This document shows, piece after piece, positions 1-8,457 of a stretch of 34,416 bases of DNA (within the stretch, counting starts at the first letter, position 1; each line of letters opens with the position of its first letter). The translations under genes were made by a program, and so were the position numbers. The stretch comes from Clostridiales bacterium (GTDB taxonomy: Bacteria > Bacillota > Clostridia > Lachnospirales > WQUN01), in the NCBI GenBank assembly GCA_031269465.1, contig JAISZB010000157.1, positions 1 through 34,416 on the forward strand, written 5' to 3'. Below the pieces are notes generated by a model that saw only the letters and a program-made list of their open reading frames with translations, made no database searches and was not told the DNA's origin.

Positions 1-2
1 CC

Positions 3-308
3 AATGGCTGGGCCGGCTGTTTTGGAATGGCGGACGGCGCAGGCAAGCTTAATGAGTTGGACGGATGGATGCGGCGGAGGCTGCGCGCCTGTATATGGAA
101 GCAGTGGAAGCGGGCTGAAGCGAAGTTCAAAAACCTCCAGAAGCTTGGGGCGTCCAAAGAAAAGGCTTGGGAGTTTGCGAACACAAGAAAAGGCTGTTGG
201 AGAATATCCAAAAGCCCTATCTTGTCTGCCACGGCTGCCAATCAACGCCTAGAGAAAAGAGGTTTCAAAAGTCTGGCTGATCGGCATCAATCTGTACATT
301 CATTCTGA
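3..308 (+). CDS. ltrA: group II intron reverse transcriptase/maturase, C-terminal end (5' part outside window)
   Basis: The open frame enters from the left edge and ends with TGA at 306-308, so only about 101 C-terminal residues are present. They read NGWAGCFGMADG, then RRRLRACIWKQWKR, KNLQKLGASKEKAWEFANTRKG and WRISKSPIL; this is the typical end of the maturase (X) domain of bacterial group II intron proteins of the kind without a C-terminal HNH endonuclease. The protein would reverse transcribe the intron RNA and help it fold and splice. The RT domain with its YADD motif lies outside the window. Intron domains V and VI follow immediately, as expected. Whether the whole protein is intact cannot be judged. 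Confidence 0.85.
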   Translation, partial: NGWAGCFGMADGAGKLNELDGWMRRRLRACIWKQWKRAEAKFKNLQKLGASKEKAWEFANTRKGCWRISKSPILSATAANQRLEKRGFKSLADRHQSVHSF

Positions 309-382
309 TTCAACCGCCGTGTACCGAACGGTACGCACGGTGGTGTGGGAGGTCGGGGGTTAGCCGCCCCCTCCTACCCGAT
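309..382 (+). ncRNA. group II intron domains V and VI and 3' end
   Basis: Directly after the maturase stop, 312-343 folds into a domain V hairpin (ACCGCCGTG, TACC, loop GAAC, GGTA, CACGG, TGGT). It is followed at about 344-382 by a domain VI hairpin rich in G on one side and C on the other, with an unpaired A in CCTACCCGAT. The intron should end at or close to AT at 381-382. This follows the bacterial consensus that ends in CCTACNCGAT. The 3' exon starting near 383 is not a recognisable gene. Confidence 0.75.
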
Positions 383-571
383 CGATGCTTCCTTTGGACT
401 TGCACTAACCCCTATGATGCTGAGCTTCACGGGCGAGAGTGAAAGCAGTCGAAAACATTGGCAGATTGCCGAAGCCAGTTGACTGAATTTATCGAATATC
501 TGCGTTAATGATAGGTTTCATCAAATCCTGAGGTTACTATTTATTTTATATCTTATTACCGCGATTAGCAG

Positions 572-688
572 TCAAATTCAACTGTTTTAGAACTTAACTA
601 TACTGCTTTTCATATAAAATTACCTTTTTTGGAGCTTGATTATACAGCGAGTGCGAAATGAAGATATCAATCGCTCTCGCTGAAAAGA
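572..688 (-). repeat. PIE copy, rearranged (two right-type arms plus a left-end fragment)
   Basis: A left-end fragment (GCAGTCAAATTCAAC) at about 570-598 is followed at 599 by a right end read in reverse: TATACTGCTTTTCAT, then CCTTTTTTGGAGCTTGATTAT and ACAGCGAGTGCGAAATG. The second half, ATCAATCGCTCTCGCTG, is again a right-type arm, so this copy looks like a chimera. It lies in the gene-free stretch 383-778 downstream of ureD; apart from this and the next copy I see nothing there. Confidence 0.7.
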
Positions 689-701
689 AAAAATAAACTT
701 A

Positions 702-773
702 TTTGCAGTCAAAAGCACCGCTATGCAGTCAAAAGCACCGCTATAAAGCGGAACTTGCATATGCAAATATGCT
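702..773 (+). repeat. miniature PIE copy with a 20-bp tandem duplication, behind ureD
   Basis: A left end (TTTGCAGTC) joins almost directly to a right end (GCGGAACTTGCATATGCAAA), without the inner arms. The 20-base unit starting GCAGTCAAAAGC is duplicated exactly in tandem at 705-724 and 725-744. The right end lies a few bases from the ureD stop codon. No U-tract terminator is seen after ureD. Confidence 0.65.
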
Positions 774-778
774 TAGGC

Positions 779-1567
779 TCATGAACTGAAAAAGGGAATC
801 AAGGACGCGAAAGATGAAAGGGCGTCTGCGCTGAGAGCGAAAGCGCGGATGCAAATTCCGCGCTCAGCGCGGGACATGGCGGCTTCTACTCCCGACACGC
901 TCGGCAGCGAGGGAAGATCTGCCCCGTGCAGATAGAAAAGCGCGGCATGCGAATACCCCTCGAAGAAGCCTATTCCGGAAATATCCGCGTCGCTGGGGAC
1001 AAGCCGCTGGTTGTCAAGGAAGACCAGGCGGCCGCTTTCATATACGGCTGTTCGTGAAATATAGCTGTCAAAGGCGAAGCGCTCTCCCATGGCGGAGCGT
1101 CCGCAGGCTATGATATCGCATGAAAGGTACGCTGAATCATCTTCCAGGAACACATTGGTGCGTCCGCTGAAACGGCTTCTTTGAAAGGGTATGGCTGGAG
1201 GGGGGGAAAATCTGAATTTAGAGCCTGATTCCAGCCTGATTTCAATATTTTGGAAAGATCCTCCGTCTATTAGCTGAGAAATTTCAGTCTCATTGCTTTC
1301 AGAGTGTTCAGGGTGAAAAGAGCTTTTAGACTGAAAGATCTTATTGTAAGATTGGGCGGTCATCGCAGCCCTCGCTCCGGATGAAAGAGATATTTTGATA
1401 TCGTATCTGTCTCCATCAAGCATTCCGGGGCTTGCGCACATCAGCATGACTTCCGTGTGGCTTTCATGATAAAAGGGCTTGGCTATTTTTAAGGGGGCGG
1501 TGAAAAAGCTGTCTAATACGGCCGTCCTGCCGTTTCGCTGCGACAGCTTGAGTTCGAGCCTGCTCAT
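779..1567 (-). CDS. ureD: urease accessory protein UreD (UreH)
   Basis: UreD is the scaffold of the UreD-UreF-UreG complex that delivers nickel to apo-urease in the cytoplasm. The 262-residue protein is close to the usual size. It shows family blocks: [10 protein letters not shown] in the first half, then the run around [10 protein letters not shown] and [18 protein letters not shown] place the start at the ATG at 1567, whose ATGA overlaps the ureG stop by 4 bases, rather than at an upstream TTG at 1603 inside ureG. It is the last gene of the urt-ure cluster and appears translationally coupled to ureG. The family is certain; the start is inferred from the overlap. Confidence 0.93.
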   Translation of the reverse strand: MSRLELKLSQRNGRTAVLDSFFTAPLKIAKPFYHESHTEVMLMCASPGMLDGDRYDIKISLSSGARAAMTAQSYNKIFQSKSSFHPEHSESNETEISQLIDGGSFQNIEIRLESGSKFRFSPPPAIPFQRSRFSGRTNVFLEDDSAYLSCDIIACGRSAMGERFAFDSYISRTAVYESGRLVFLDNQRLVPSDADISGIGFFEGYSHAALFYLHGADLPSLPSVSGVEAAMSRAERGICIRAFALSADALSSFASLIPFFSS

Positions 1568-2175
1568 GGCGCGCAGTCCAGAAGCGCCATTCTTCTTATC
1601 CAAAGCTCTACCTCGTCTACTCCTTCTAAAGTCATAAGGTTTGTGAAGGCGACAGGCAGGCCTTTGCGCGCGCGCTTCGAATCTTCAGCCATTACTTCAA
1701 GGCTTGCGCCGACATAGGGCGCCAGATCCGTTTTATTTATTACGAGAAGGTCCGAGCGGGTAACGCCGGGTCCGCCTTTTCTGGGAATTTTCTCTCCCTG
1801 GGCAACATCGATTACATATATGGACGCATCCGCTAGATCGGGGGAAAAGGTTGCGGATAGGTTGTCTCCTCCGCTTTCGATGAAGATTATCTCCACATCC
1901 GGGAATTTTTCCGCGAGATATTCCACAGCTTCAAGGTTCATGGAGCAGTCTTCCCGTATTGCCGTGTGAGGGCAGCCTCCAGTTTCAACGCCCACTATCC
2001 GCTCTGCCGGAAGAACGGAGTTTTTTATGAGAAACTCAGCGTCTTCCTTTGTATATATGTCGTTTGTAACGACGCAGATGCTGCAGCCTGGCGACATCTT
2101 GCGCGTCAGGCATTCAATCAGGGCCGTCTTTCCGGAGCCTACAGGCCCTCCAACTCCGATTTTTACATATGCCAT
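1564..2175 (-). CDS. ureG: urease accessory GTPase UreG
   Basis: UreG is the SIMIBI-class GTPase whose GTP hydrolysis drives nickel insertion into urease. In the 203-residue protein the P-loop GGPVGSGKT is at residues 9-17, the nickel-binding CPH motif at 68-70, ESGGDN at 100-105 and the guanine-specificity motif NKTD at 147-150. All are intact. The ATG at 2175 is preceded by a strong AAGGAGGTG, so the longer reading frame upstream to 2232 is not used. It is separated from ureF by 166 bases that contain a miniature PIE copy, and overlaps ureD by 4 bases. Confidence 0.96.
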   Translation of the reverse strand: MAYVKIGVGGPVGSGKTALIECLTRKMSPGCSICVVTNDIYTKEDAEFLIKNSVLPAERIVGVETGGCPHTAIREDCSMNLEAVEYLAEKFPDVEIIFIESGGDNLSATFSPDLADASIYVIDVAQGEKIPRKGGPGVTRSDLLVINKTDLAPYVGASLEVMAEDSKRARKGLPVAFTNLMTLEGVDEVELWIRRMALLDCAP

Positions 2176-2297
2176 GCGTGCACCTCCTTGAAATATCCTA
2201 TCTAAGCCGCAATATGCATGGAATAAGCGCATAGTCCGCCATAAAAGCCGCCATTTTTGGGCTTTCGCATTATGGGTTCATGCCGCTGATTTGCAGC

Positions 2298-2341
2298 TAT
2301 ACTGATTTTCATTAATCGGAACTTTCAGTGCAAATCAGCAT
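2298..2341 (+). repeat. miniature PIE copy between ureF and ureG
   Basis: About 44 bases: TATACTGATTTTCATTAA joined to TCGGAACTTTCAGTGC and AAATCAGCAT. These are the two outer ends of the element with the inner arms missing. The right end touches the ureF stop codon (CTA on the plus strand at 2342-2344) with no spacer. Confidence 0.65.
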
Positions 2342-3049
2342 CTAGGAGATGAAAAGCCTGGCGGCAAGCGTTTCATGCTGCATCGTCCGCAAGCTGAAGC
2401 CAGGTCCGGAAGCGCCTAATTCGTCAACTGAGACGAGCAGTGACATTTGAACCGCACAGGGTATTTTTTCGAGAGCCGCATAAAGCGCGCGCTGGGTGTC
2501 AAGATTTCTAAGCGGAACAAGCTTGGCTGCGCAACTTGCTTGCGAGGCTAGCTGGCTATAGCAGAAAATTCCCAGCGCCTGCTCAATAAAGGCGCATTCG
2601 CCGGGAATTTCATCATGAATGCCCCCTTCCCGCAGTTGCGCCAAATCGCGGATGAAAAGCCCGACGGCTACAGGATAATGCCCGAAGCATTTTCCGGCAT
2701 GAATTGCGCGGCTATAGAGGCTTAGGCAGTGATAGCTTGAAAGCGCAGCCTGGGCCGTCAAAAAGCGGGAGCACAGCAGACGGCTTCCTCGCCGCGTCTC
2801 CTCTGCGGATTCAAAGGCTTGGCACAATGAGTCAAGTTCAAAGGCGTCAAAACCTCTGGCGGCAGCCGCCGCAACCCCCAGGCCGCAAAACGGAAGCGTC
2901 TGAAGGAGCGCTTGAAGATGCGAAGAAAGGCTTTCGAAGCTATTAACCAATCCCAGCTCTACATACGTCTCCATGCCGCTTGACAGAGTGTAAGCCCCTA
3001 TAGGAAATGCGGCGTCGAAGGATTGCAGCGCTCTTAGAATTTTAGTCAT
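2342..3049 (-). CDS. ureF: urease accessory protein UreF
   Basis: UreF is the all-helical partner of UreD that recruits UreG and acts as a GTPase gate during nickel loading. The 235-residue protein begins MTKILRALQSFDAAFPIGAY, the standard UreF start containing the conserved FPxGxYxxSxGxE pattern (here FPIGAYTLSSGMETY). The ATG at 3049 overlaps the end of ureE by 8 bases. A longer frame reaches back to 3151 but runs entirely through ureE and adds nothing UreF-like, so I reject it. The protein ends with TAG directly at a miniature PIE copy. Confidence 0.94.
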   Translation of the reverse strand: MTKILRALQSFDAAFPIGAYTLSSGMETYVELGLVNSFESLSSHLQALLQTLPFCGLGVAAAAARGFDAFELDSLCQAFESAEETRRGSRLLCSRFLTAQAALSSYHCLSLYSRAIHAGKCFGHYPVAVGLFIRDLAQLREGGIHDEIPGECAFIEQALGIFCYSQLASQASCAAKLVPLRNLDTQRALYAALEKIPCAVQMSLLVSVDELGASGPGFSLRTMQHETLAARLFIS

Positions 3050-3473
3050 GGGCGTGGCGGGATTTGCTCCCTGTGAATTTTTCAAAGGCCTTTTCGCAGT
3101 TGAATCCCATGGACGAAAGATAGTCGAATGCAGGCGAATCGAAAGGCGCAACCGCTGAATCTTCCGAAATAGAAGCGGGAATGTGCCGGTTGCCTAGCGC
3201 CAGGCAAATCTCACCCATTTCCTTTTTCGTTGAAGCTCTGACGCGAATTATTTGGCAAGGGGCGAGTTCGATTGCGATAACCTTATGGCCGTCGTCAAAA
3301 AGGACGTCGCCGTCTCTTAGAGGATCTTTAACCCTTAGGCCTACATCCTCTCCTTCAGAGCTGAACTTGCGGAGTATTTTGCGATCCAGCTCGAACCATT
3401 CCAGTTTAAGTGCGTCTATCCTCCTATCCTGCGGATAGGAGGATAGATTTCCAAGAACTTTTTCTATTATCAT
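3042..3473 (-). CDS. ureE: urease accessory nickel metallochaperone UreE
   Basis: UreE binds nickel as a dimer and hands it to UreG. The 143-residue protein starts MIIEKVLGNLSS, typical of the family, and has the conserved metal-site GNRHIP with His97. The C-terminus ends KSRHAHD, a very short histidine tail compared with the His-rich tails of some relatives, which suggests limited nickel storage. GGAGG lies 6 bases before the ATG. It follows ureC by 27 bases and overlaps ureF by 8. A perfect 14-bp hairpin covers codons 10-20 (see separate entry). Confidence 0.94.
   Translation of the reverse strand: MIIEKVLGNLSSYPQDRRIDALKLEWFELDRKILRKFSSEGEDVGLRVKDPLRDGDVLFDDGHKVIAIELAPCQIIRVRASTKKEMGEICLALGNRHIPASISEDSAVAPFDSPAFDYLSSMGFNCEKAFEKFTGSKSRHAHD
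3416..3446 (-). other. perfect hairpin inside the 5' part of ureE
   Basis: CTATCCTCCTATCC and its exact complement GGATAGGAGGATAG are separated by 3 bases, a 14-bp perfect stem that can be extended by a further A-T pair. It lies in codons 10-20 of ureE and contains an AGGAGG sequence. It is unlike the PIE elements. It could influence ureE translation or mRNA processing; this is inference. Confidence 0.6.
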
Positions 3474-3500
3474 GCTCAGCCTCCGATTTCCAAACCAGCT

Positions 3501-5213
3501 TTAGAATAGGAAGTATTTGCTTGTAATCGGCAGTTCCTTCGCCGCTTCGCAGGTGACGGGCTTGCCGTTTAGGGTAACGCTGTAGGTTTCAGGATCGACT
3601 TGAAGGTCTCCCGTCGCGCTGTTAAAGCGCATGTCCGCCTTTCCTATGGATCTGCAGTTGGAAACCGGCAGGACAAGCCTCTTGAGGCCGAGTTTCTTCG
3701 CAATTCCCAGATCATGCGCGGCCTTAGATGTAAATGTGACTGAGGTGCGCTTTCCGGCCAGATCTGAGGCTCCGAACATTTTCCTGTATATAATCGGCTG
3801 GGGAGTTGGTATGGAAGCGTTGGCATCCCCCATCTTTGAAGCTGCGATGAATCCGCCCTTTATAATCATCTCAGGTTTCGCCGCGAAAAGTGCCGGCCTC
3901 CAGAGGACAATGTCGGCGCGCTTGCCTATTTCCAAAGAACCCGCGTAAGCTGAGATGCCATGGGTTATCGCAGGGTTTATCGTATATTTGGACACATAGC
4001 GCTTGGCGCGGAAGTTGTCGTTTCTCTCGCTGTCTTCTGGCAGAGGGCCTCTTTGAATTTTCATCTTGGCCGCAGTCTGCCATGTTCTTATTATTACCTC
4101 TCCAACCCGCCCCATCGCTTGCGAGTCTGAACTCATCATGGAAAAGACGCCCTCATCGTGCAGCACATCTTCCGCGGCTATCGTCTCCGGGCGAATGCGG
4201 GAGTCCGCGAAGGCGACATCTTCAGGCACCCGGCTGTCCAAGTGGTGGCAGACCATGAGCATGTCCAGATGCTCGTCGATGGTGTTTCGGGTGAATGGCA
4301 TGGTCGGGTTCGTGGAGGATGGGAGGATGTTGGGAAGCGACGCCGCCCTTATGATATCAGGAGCATGCCCTCCACCCGCGCCTTCGGTGTGGTATGTGTG
4401 GATGGCGCGGCCGCCTATGGCGGCCAGAGTGTCTTCTACAAATCCCGCTTCATTCAAGGTGTCCGTATGGATGGATACCTGAACGTCATATTTGTCGGCG
4501 ACGCGAAGGGCGCAATCGATTGCTTCGGGCGTAGAGCCCCAATCCTCGTGGATCTTAAGCCCGCAGGCGCCCGCCAGCAGCTGCTCCTCCAAGGCTTCCT
4601 CGCTTGAGCTGTTCCCCTTTCCCAAAAATCCCAAGTTCATGGGGTATCCTTCGGCAGCTTCAAGCATTTTTTCGAGATTGAACTTTCCGGGCGTGCAGGT
4701 AGTGGCGTTTGTGCCGTCGGCGGGGCCTGTGCCTCCTCCTATCATCGTGGTGATTCCGGAAAACAGAGCAGTTTCAATCTGAGTGGGGCTTATGAAATGT
4801 ATATGGGTGTCGATGCCGCCCGCAGTCGCTATCAAGCCTTCTCCCGCTATTATTTCCGTTGACGCGCCTACTGTCAGCTTCTCATGGACTCCGTCCATGG
4901 CATCTGGGTTTCCGGATTTGCCAATGCCGCAGACAAGCCCGTCTTTTATTCCAATGTCAGCTTTTATTATGCCGGTCCAGTCCAGTATCACGGCGTTTGT
5001 TATTACGATGTCAGGGCACTGGCTGGAAACGGCCTTGCCTGATTGGCCCATGCCGTCCCTTAGCGATTTGCCGCCTCCGAATTTCGCTTCATCGCCGTAT
5101 CCGCAAAGATCTTTCTCCACTTCAATTATAAGCCCCGTATCGGCGAGCCTTATGCGATCTCCCGCTGTCGGGCCGTACATGCCGCAGTATTGCCGCCTTG
5201 TCATCTTAAACAT
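3501..5213 (-). CDS. ureC: urease alpha subunit UreC (catalytic)
   Basis: UreC hydrolyses urea to ammonia and carbamate at a dinuclear nickel centre. The 570-residue length is standard. All active-site residues are visible with an offset of +3 from Klebsiella numbering: His137 and His139 in THIHF, the carbamylated Lys220 and His222 in GLKIHEDWG, His249 in SIHTDT, His275 in HTYHTEG, Cys322-His323 in VCHHLDS and Asp363 in [10 protein letters not shown]. The enzyme should be active once loaded. Its start overlaps the end of ureAB by 8 bases, so structural subunits are coupled. Confidence 0.98.
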   Translation of the reverse strand: MFKMTRRQYCGMYGPTAGDRIRLADTGLIIEVEKDLCGYGDEAKFGGGKSLRDGMGQSGKAVSSQCPDIVITNAVILDWTGIIKADIGIKDGLVCGIGKSGNPDAMDGVHEKLTVGASTEIIAGEGLIATAGGIDTHIHFISPTQIETALFSGITTMIGGGTGPADGTNATTCTPGKFNLEKMLEAAEGYPMNLGFLGKGNSSSEEALEEQLLAGACGLKIHEDWGSTPEAIDCALRVADKYDVQVSIHTDTLNEAGFVEDTLAAIGGRAIHTYHTEGAGGGHAPDIIRAASLPNILPSSTNPTMPFTRNTIDEHLDMLMVCHHLDSRVPEDVAFADSRIRPETIAAEDVLHDEGVFSMMSSDSQAMGRVGEVIIRTWQTAAKMKIQRGPLPEDSERNDNFRAKRYVSKYTINPAITHGISAYAGSLEIGKRADIVLWRPALFAAKPEMIIKGGFIAASKMGDANASIPTPQPIIYRKMFGASDLAGKRTSVTFTSKAAHDLGIAKKLGLKRLVLPVSNCRSIGKADMRFNSATGDLQVDPETYSVTLNGKPVTCEAAKELPITSKYFLF

Positions 5214-5892
5214 TGACAGCCCCCTTAAATCCTAAAGACTGCGCCTTTTTAAGTGCGTCTTCCTTTGCGCGAGGAAAGTCCAAATCTCCGCGTGCAAGGC
5301 CGTTGAGCCCGATTCCGAAGCGCCTGCCGCCGATTTTTACAAGCGTGGCCTCTTTGGTTTCACCGGGTTCAAAGCGGCAAGCGGTGCCCGAAGGTATGTC
5401 CAGGCGCATTCCGTAGGCCTTTTCACGATCAAAGGACAGGCTCTTGTTCACTTCGAAGAAATGGAAGTGGGAGCCGACCTGGATTGGGCGATCCGCAGTG
5501 TTTGATACAAGTATTCTTACGCACTCCTTGCCTTCATTTATTAGAAGATCGCCGCCATCGAAGATGAATTCTGAAACAGGGGGGCCTATTGGCTCTATGG
5601 GCTCGTGGACGGTTACAAGCTTCGTCCCGTCGGGGAATGTGGCCTCAAGCTGAACCTCATGGATCATTTCAGCTACGCCATCCATGACATCTTCGGCGGC
5701 AAGGAGCTTTTTTCCCGCCTGCATGAGTTGCGCCACGCTAAACCCGTCGCGCGCCATCTCCAGGAGCTCAGAGGTGATGAAAGCTATTGCTTCGGGATAG
5801 TTCAGCTTCAAGCCGCGGCTCTTGCGCGCCTTCGCAAGCTCCCCCGCGTAGTGGATGAGAAGCCGTTCCTGCTCTGTTGGTGTTAGATGCAT
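5206..5892 (-). CDS. ureAB: fused urease gamma-beta subunit (UreA-UreB)
   Basis: One 228-residue chain holds both small urease subunits. Residues 1-100 are the gamma domain, starting [20 protein letters not shown] with [19 protein letters not shown] near its end. From about 105 the beta domain follows, with [21 protein letters not shown], the [13 protein letters not shown] block and [12 protein letters not shown]. Most Bacillota keep ureA and ureB separate; a fusion of this kind is known from Helicobacter UreA. GAGGAG precedes the ATG, and urtE ends 9 bases upstream, so transporter and enzyme genes form one run. Confidence 0.95.
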   Translation of the reverse strand: MHLTPTEQERLLIHYAGELAKARKSRGLKLNYPEAIAFITSELLEMARDGFSVAQLMQAGKKLLAAEDVMDGVAEMIHEVQLEATFPDGTKLVTVHEPIEPIGPPVSEFIFDGGDLLINEGKECVRILVSNTADRPIQVGSHFHFFEVNKSLSFDREKAYGMRLDIPSGTACRFEPGETKEATLVKIGGRRFGIGLNGLARGDLDFPRAKEDALKKAQSLGFKGAVNV

Positions 5893-5901
5893 AGTATCTC
5901 C

Positions 5902-6591
5902 TCAGTTTGTCAAGATTTTCTGAACTTTCTGGCTGTCAAGATCCTTGACGGCGCCGCTTAGAATGATGCGGCCTTTTTCCATTACATGCAGATTATCCGA
6001 TATGCCCATCACAAAGTCAAGGTATTGCTCGACCATAAGGACAGTTATTCCTCTGGAGGATATCTTTCGTATTGCCGCGCCGATGTCCTTGATTATTGAA
6101 GGCTGAATGCCTTCAGTCGGTTCGTCCAGGATTAGGATTTTGGGTTCGGCCGCAAGCGCCCGGGCGATTGCCAGTTGCTGCTGCTGGCCTCCTGAGAGAT
6201 CCCCTCCCTTTCTCTTAGAAAATTTAGGAAGCATGGGGAATAGTTCGAAGATGTAGTCCGGGATCTTTCCTGCGCCGCCTTTAGGAGCAAGTCCGAGATC
6301 CAAGTTTTCCTGCACAGTCATCTGGGGGAAGATGTCTCGTCCCTGAGGCACATAGCCGATTCCCAGCTTGGCTCTGCCGTATGGCGGCATTTTCACGATT
6401 TCTCTGCCGTCTAATTTGATGCTGCCCCTGGGAGTCTTCACAAGCCCCATTACGCTTTTTAACGCAGTGCTTTTGCCCACCCCGTTTCTTCCAATCAAAC
6501 TAACGATTTTTCCCTTCGGCACGCTGAGCGAAAGCCCATGGATGATTCTGCCCTCGCCGTAATAGGCGTCGATTGAAGTGACTTCAAGCAT
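5902..6591 (-). CDS. urtE: urea ABC transporter ATP-binding protein UrtE
   Basis: Second ATPase of the urea importer, in the LivF-like branch-chain amino acid transporter class. The 229-residue protein has Walker A GRNGVGKST (about residues 34-42), a Q-loop region VPQGRDIFPQMTVQENL, signature LSGGQQQQ and Walker B ILILDEPTEG followed by the LivF/UrtE-type GIQPS. The ATG at 6591 shares one base with the urtD stop (TGATG), which I prefer to a TTG one codon earlier. Followed closely by ureAB. Confidence 0.93.
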   Translation of the reverse strand: MLEVTSIDAYYGEGRIIHGLSLSVPKGKIVSLIGRNGVGKSTALKSVMGLVKTPRGSIKLDGREIVKMPPYGRAKLGIGYVPQGRDIFPQMTVQENLDLGLAPKGGAGKIPDYIFELFPMLPKFSKRKGGDLSGGQQQQLAIARALAAEPKILILDEPTEGIQPSIIKDIGAAIRKISSRGITVLMVEQYLDFVMGISDNLHVMEKGRIILSGAVKDLDSQKVQKILTN

Positions 6592-7367
6592 CAATAGTCG
6601 CCTCCCCTGCCCAGATACACCGCTTGGACCGCCTTGTCGGCGAGAACTTCAAGAACGCTGCCCTCAACCAGAACTTTGCCTTCATGAAGCACTGTGACCA
6701 TGTCAGCCGCCTGCTTTATGAAATCCATGTCGTGCTCTACTGCAATTACCGTGCAGGACTTTTTTATCTGAGCGAGCATCTCCCCCGTTTCCTCGGTTTC
6801 GCGCTTGCCCATTCCGGCGGTCGGCTCATCCAGCAGTATTAGCTCAGGCTCCTGAACAAGAAGCATGGCTATCTCCAAGCGCTGCTTCTGGCCGTGGGCC
6901 AGAGAGCCTGCGCTTGAGCCTTTCTTGTCCGACAGGTCGGCGCGTTCCAGGCCGGCTTCGATTTTTTCCTCATCATGGGCGCTCAAAGGCCGGAAGATGG
7001 AGTCCCAAATCCCTTTATGGCCCTTAAGGGACAAGAGCATGTTATCGAAGACCGTAAGGCTTGCAAATACTGAAGGAACCTGAAATTTCCTTCCTATTCC
7101 CATTGAGGCTATCTGGCGCTCTTTCATGCCGGTCAGGCGCGCCATTGGCCCGCTCTTTGGAAAGAAGGCGACAGTGCCGGCCGAAGGTTTTGTTTTTGCG
7201 CAAATGATGTCAAGAAGAGTGGTTTTTCCAGCGCCGTTGGGGCCGATGAAAAACCTCGAGGTATTGCGCTCAACTTCTACGCTTACATCAGTCAAGGCGT
7301 AGAAGCCGTCGAATGAGGCTGAGATGCTGCTGATTTTAAGCGCTATGTCTTTTTCAGCCGGCTTCAC
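6591..7367 (-). CDS. urtD: urea ABC transporter ATP-binding protein UrtD
   Basis: First ATPase of the urea importer (LivG-like). It shows Walker A IGPNGAGKTT, GIGRKFQVPSVFASLTVFDN, a signature region with LAHGQKQRLEIAM, Walker B LILLDEPTAGMG and the H-loop VEHDMDFI. I choose a GTG start at 7367 because GGAGG sits 6 bases before it at 7374-7378, giving 258 residues and a 14-base overlap with urtC; an ATG at 7403 would lengthen the overlap to 50 bases and has a poorer context. The start is inference, the family is not. Confidence 0.92.
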   Translation of the reverse strand: MKPAEKDIALKISSISASFDGFYALTDVSVEVERNTSRFFIGPNGAGKTTLLDIICAKTKPSAGTVAFFPKSGPMARLTGMKERQIASMGIGRKFQVPSVFASLTVFDNMLLSLKGHKGIWDSIFRPLSAHDEEKIEAGLERADLSDKKGSSAGSLAHGQKQRLEIAMLLVQEPELILLDEPTAGMGKRETEETGEMLAQIKKSCTVIAVEHDMDFIKQAADMVTVLHEGKVLVEGSVLEVLADKAVQAVYLGRGGDY

Positions 7368-8445
7368 TTTCTTCCTCCCTTCCGGCGCGAAAGCGCCTTG
7401 CAAGCTCTGGGATCTGGGCGCTGAAAAGCCCGGCTATGCCGCCTTTGAAGAAAAGGATGGCGATGCAGAACATTGCTCCTATAATATACTGCCAAATGTC
7501 AACCATGCTTCCGGAGCTTAAGTTGTATTCGCACAGGTTTATAAGAAAAGCTCCGATCACCGCGCCGATGATGGTGCCCCGCCCGCCTATGGCGACCCAG
7601 ACGACCATGGTGATGGAGTAGGAGATGGTCATTTGGGACGGAGTTATGCTGCCGTTGAAATTGACGAATACCGCGCCTCCAGCCGCCGCTATGGCGGCGG
7701 ACAGGACATAGATGAAGCTCTTGTACCGGCTTGCTTGGTAGCCCGAAAAATACGTCCGGTTTTCGGCGTCTCGAATAGCCGCCAGGATCTTTCCAAATTT
7801 CCTTTCAACCAGAAAAGACGCCATTATATAGACGAGAACCAGCGCAGCAAGGGATGCGTAGAAGATTTTGAAAAGGTTCATGTAGTTCGCCGCGCCTCGG
7901 ACGGCGCCGAATATTGATTTTATGTCAGTGATTCCGATGTTGCCGTTGGTATACGGCGAAAGCGCTATGAACATGGAGTAGGCCGCCCAAGTAAGCGCTT
8001 GCGATATAATGGAGAAGTAGACGCCCTTCACCCTCTTTTTGAATATGAATCCGCCGACGAGGCCCGAAAGGGCGGCTGGGATTGCAAATATCAAAACAGC
8101 CGTGAGAATAGGGGAGAGGAACGGGCGCCATATGAGAGGCAGCCGCGTCAGGCCGCCGGTATGCATGAATTCAGTTATATTGCCGCCTGTCGCGTTCATT
8201 TTCAGATGCATTGCCATGGCATAGCCCCCAAGGGCGAAATACAGTCCATGCCCAAGGCTTAGAATGCCTGTGAACCCCCAAATGAGATCGATGCCGATTG
8301 CGGCTATTGAAAACGCAATGCACTTGCCAAGGAAGAAGACTGCAGGCGAATCCACCAATCCCGCTTGAAGAAGGGCTGGAACTATGGCGAGCGAGGCGGC
8401 GATGGCTGCGAAAGCGAAGTGCCTGATCTTTATTTTATTTTTCAT
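7354..8445 (-). CDS. urtC: urea ABC transporter permease UrtC
   Basis: Membrane permease of the LivM/UrtC type, 363 residues with about eight to ten hydrophobic segments. The family block IDLIWGFTGILSLGHGLYFA is near the N-terminus and VAIGGRGTIIGAVIGA near the C-terminus. It forms the urea channel with UrtB. I start at ATG 8445, with AGAGGTG at a good distance, instead of a GTG three codons earlier. urtB ends 12 bases upstream. The C-terminal tail is short and basic/acidic (ARRFRAGREEESEAG). Confidence 0.92.
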   Translation of the reverse strand: MKNKIKIRHFAFAAIAASLAIVPALLQAGLVDSPAVFFLGKCIAFSIAAIGIDLIWGFTGILSLGHGLYFALGGYAMAMHLKMNATGGNITEFMHTGGLTRLPLIWRPFLSPILTAVLIFAIPAALSGLVGGFIFKKRVKGVYFSIISQALTWAAYSMFIALSPYTNGNIGITDIKSIFGAVRGAANYMNLFKIFYASLAALVLVYIMASFLVERKFGKILAAIRDAENRTYFSGYQASRYKSFIYVLSAAIAAAGGAVFVNFNGSITPSQMTISYSITMVVWVAIGGRGTIIGAVIGAFLINLCEYNLSSGSMVDIWQYIIGAMFCIAILFFKGGIAGLFSAQIPELARRFRAGREEESEAG

Positions 8446-8457
8446 CCCCGTCACCTC

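Noticed and set aside
2176..2232. Longer UreG start at 2232
   Set aside because: The added 19 residues are not family-like and the strong AAGGAGGTG lies directly before the ATG at 2175.
3631..5235. Long plus-strand frames opposite ureC (up to 150 residues)
   Set aside because: They mirror the third-base bias of ureC, have no ribosome binding sites and no family motifs.
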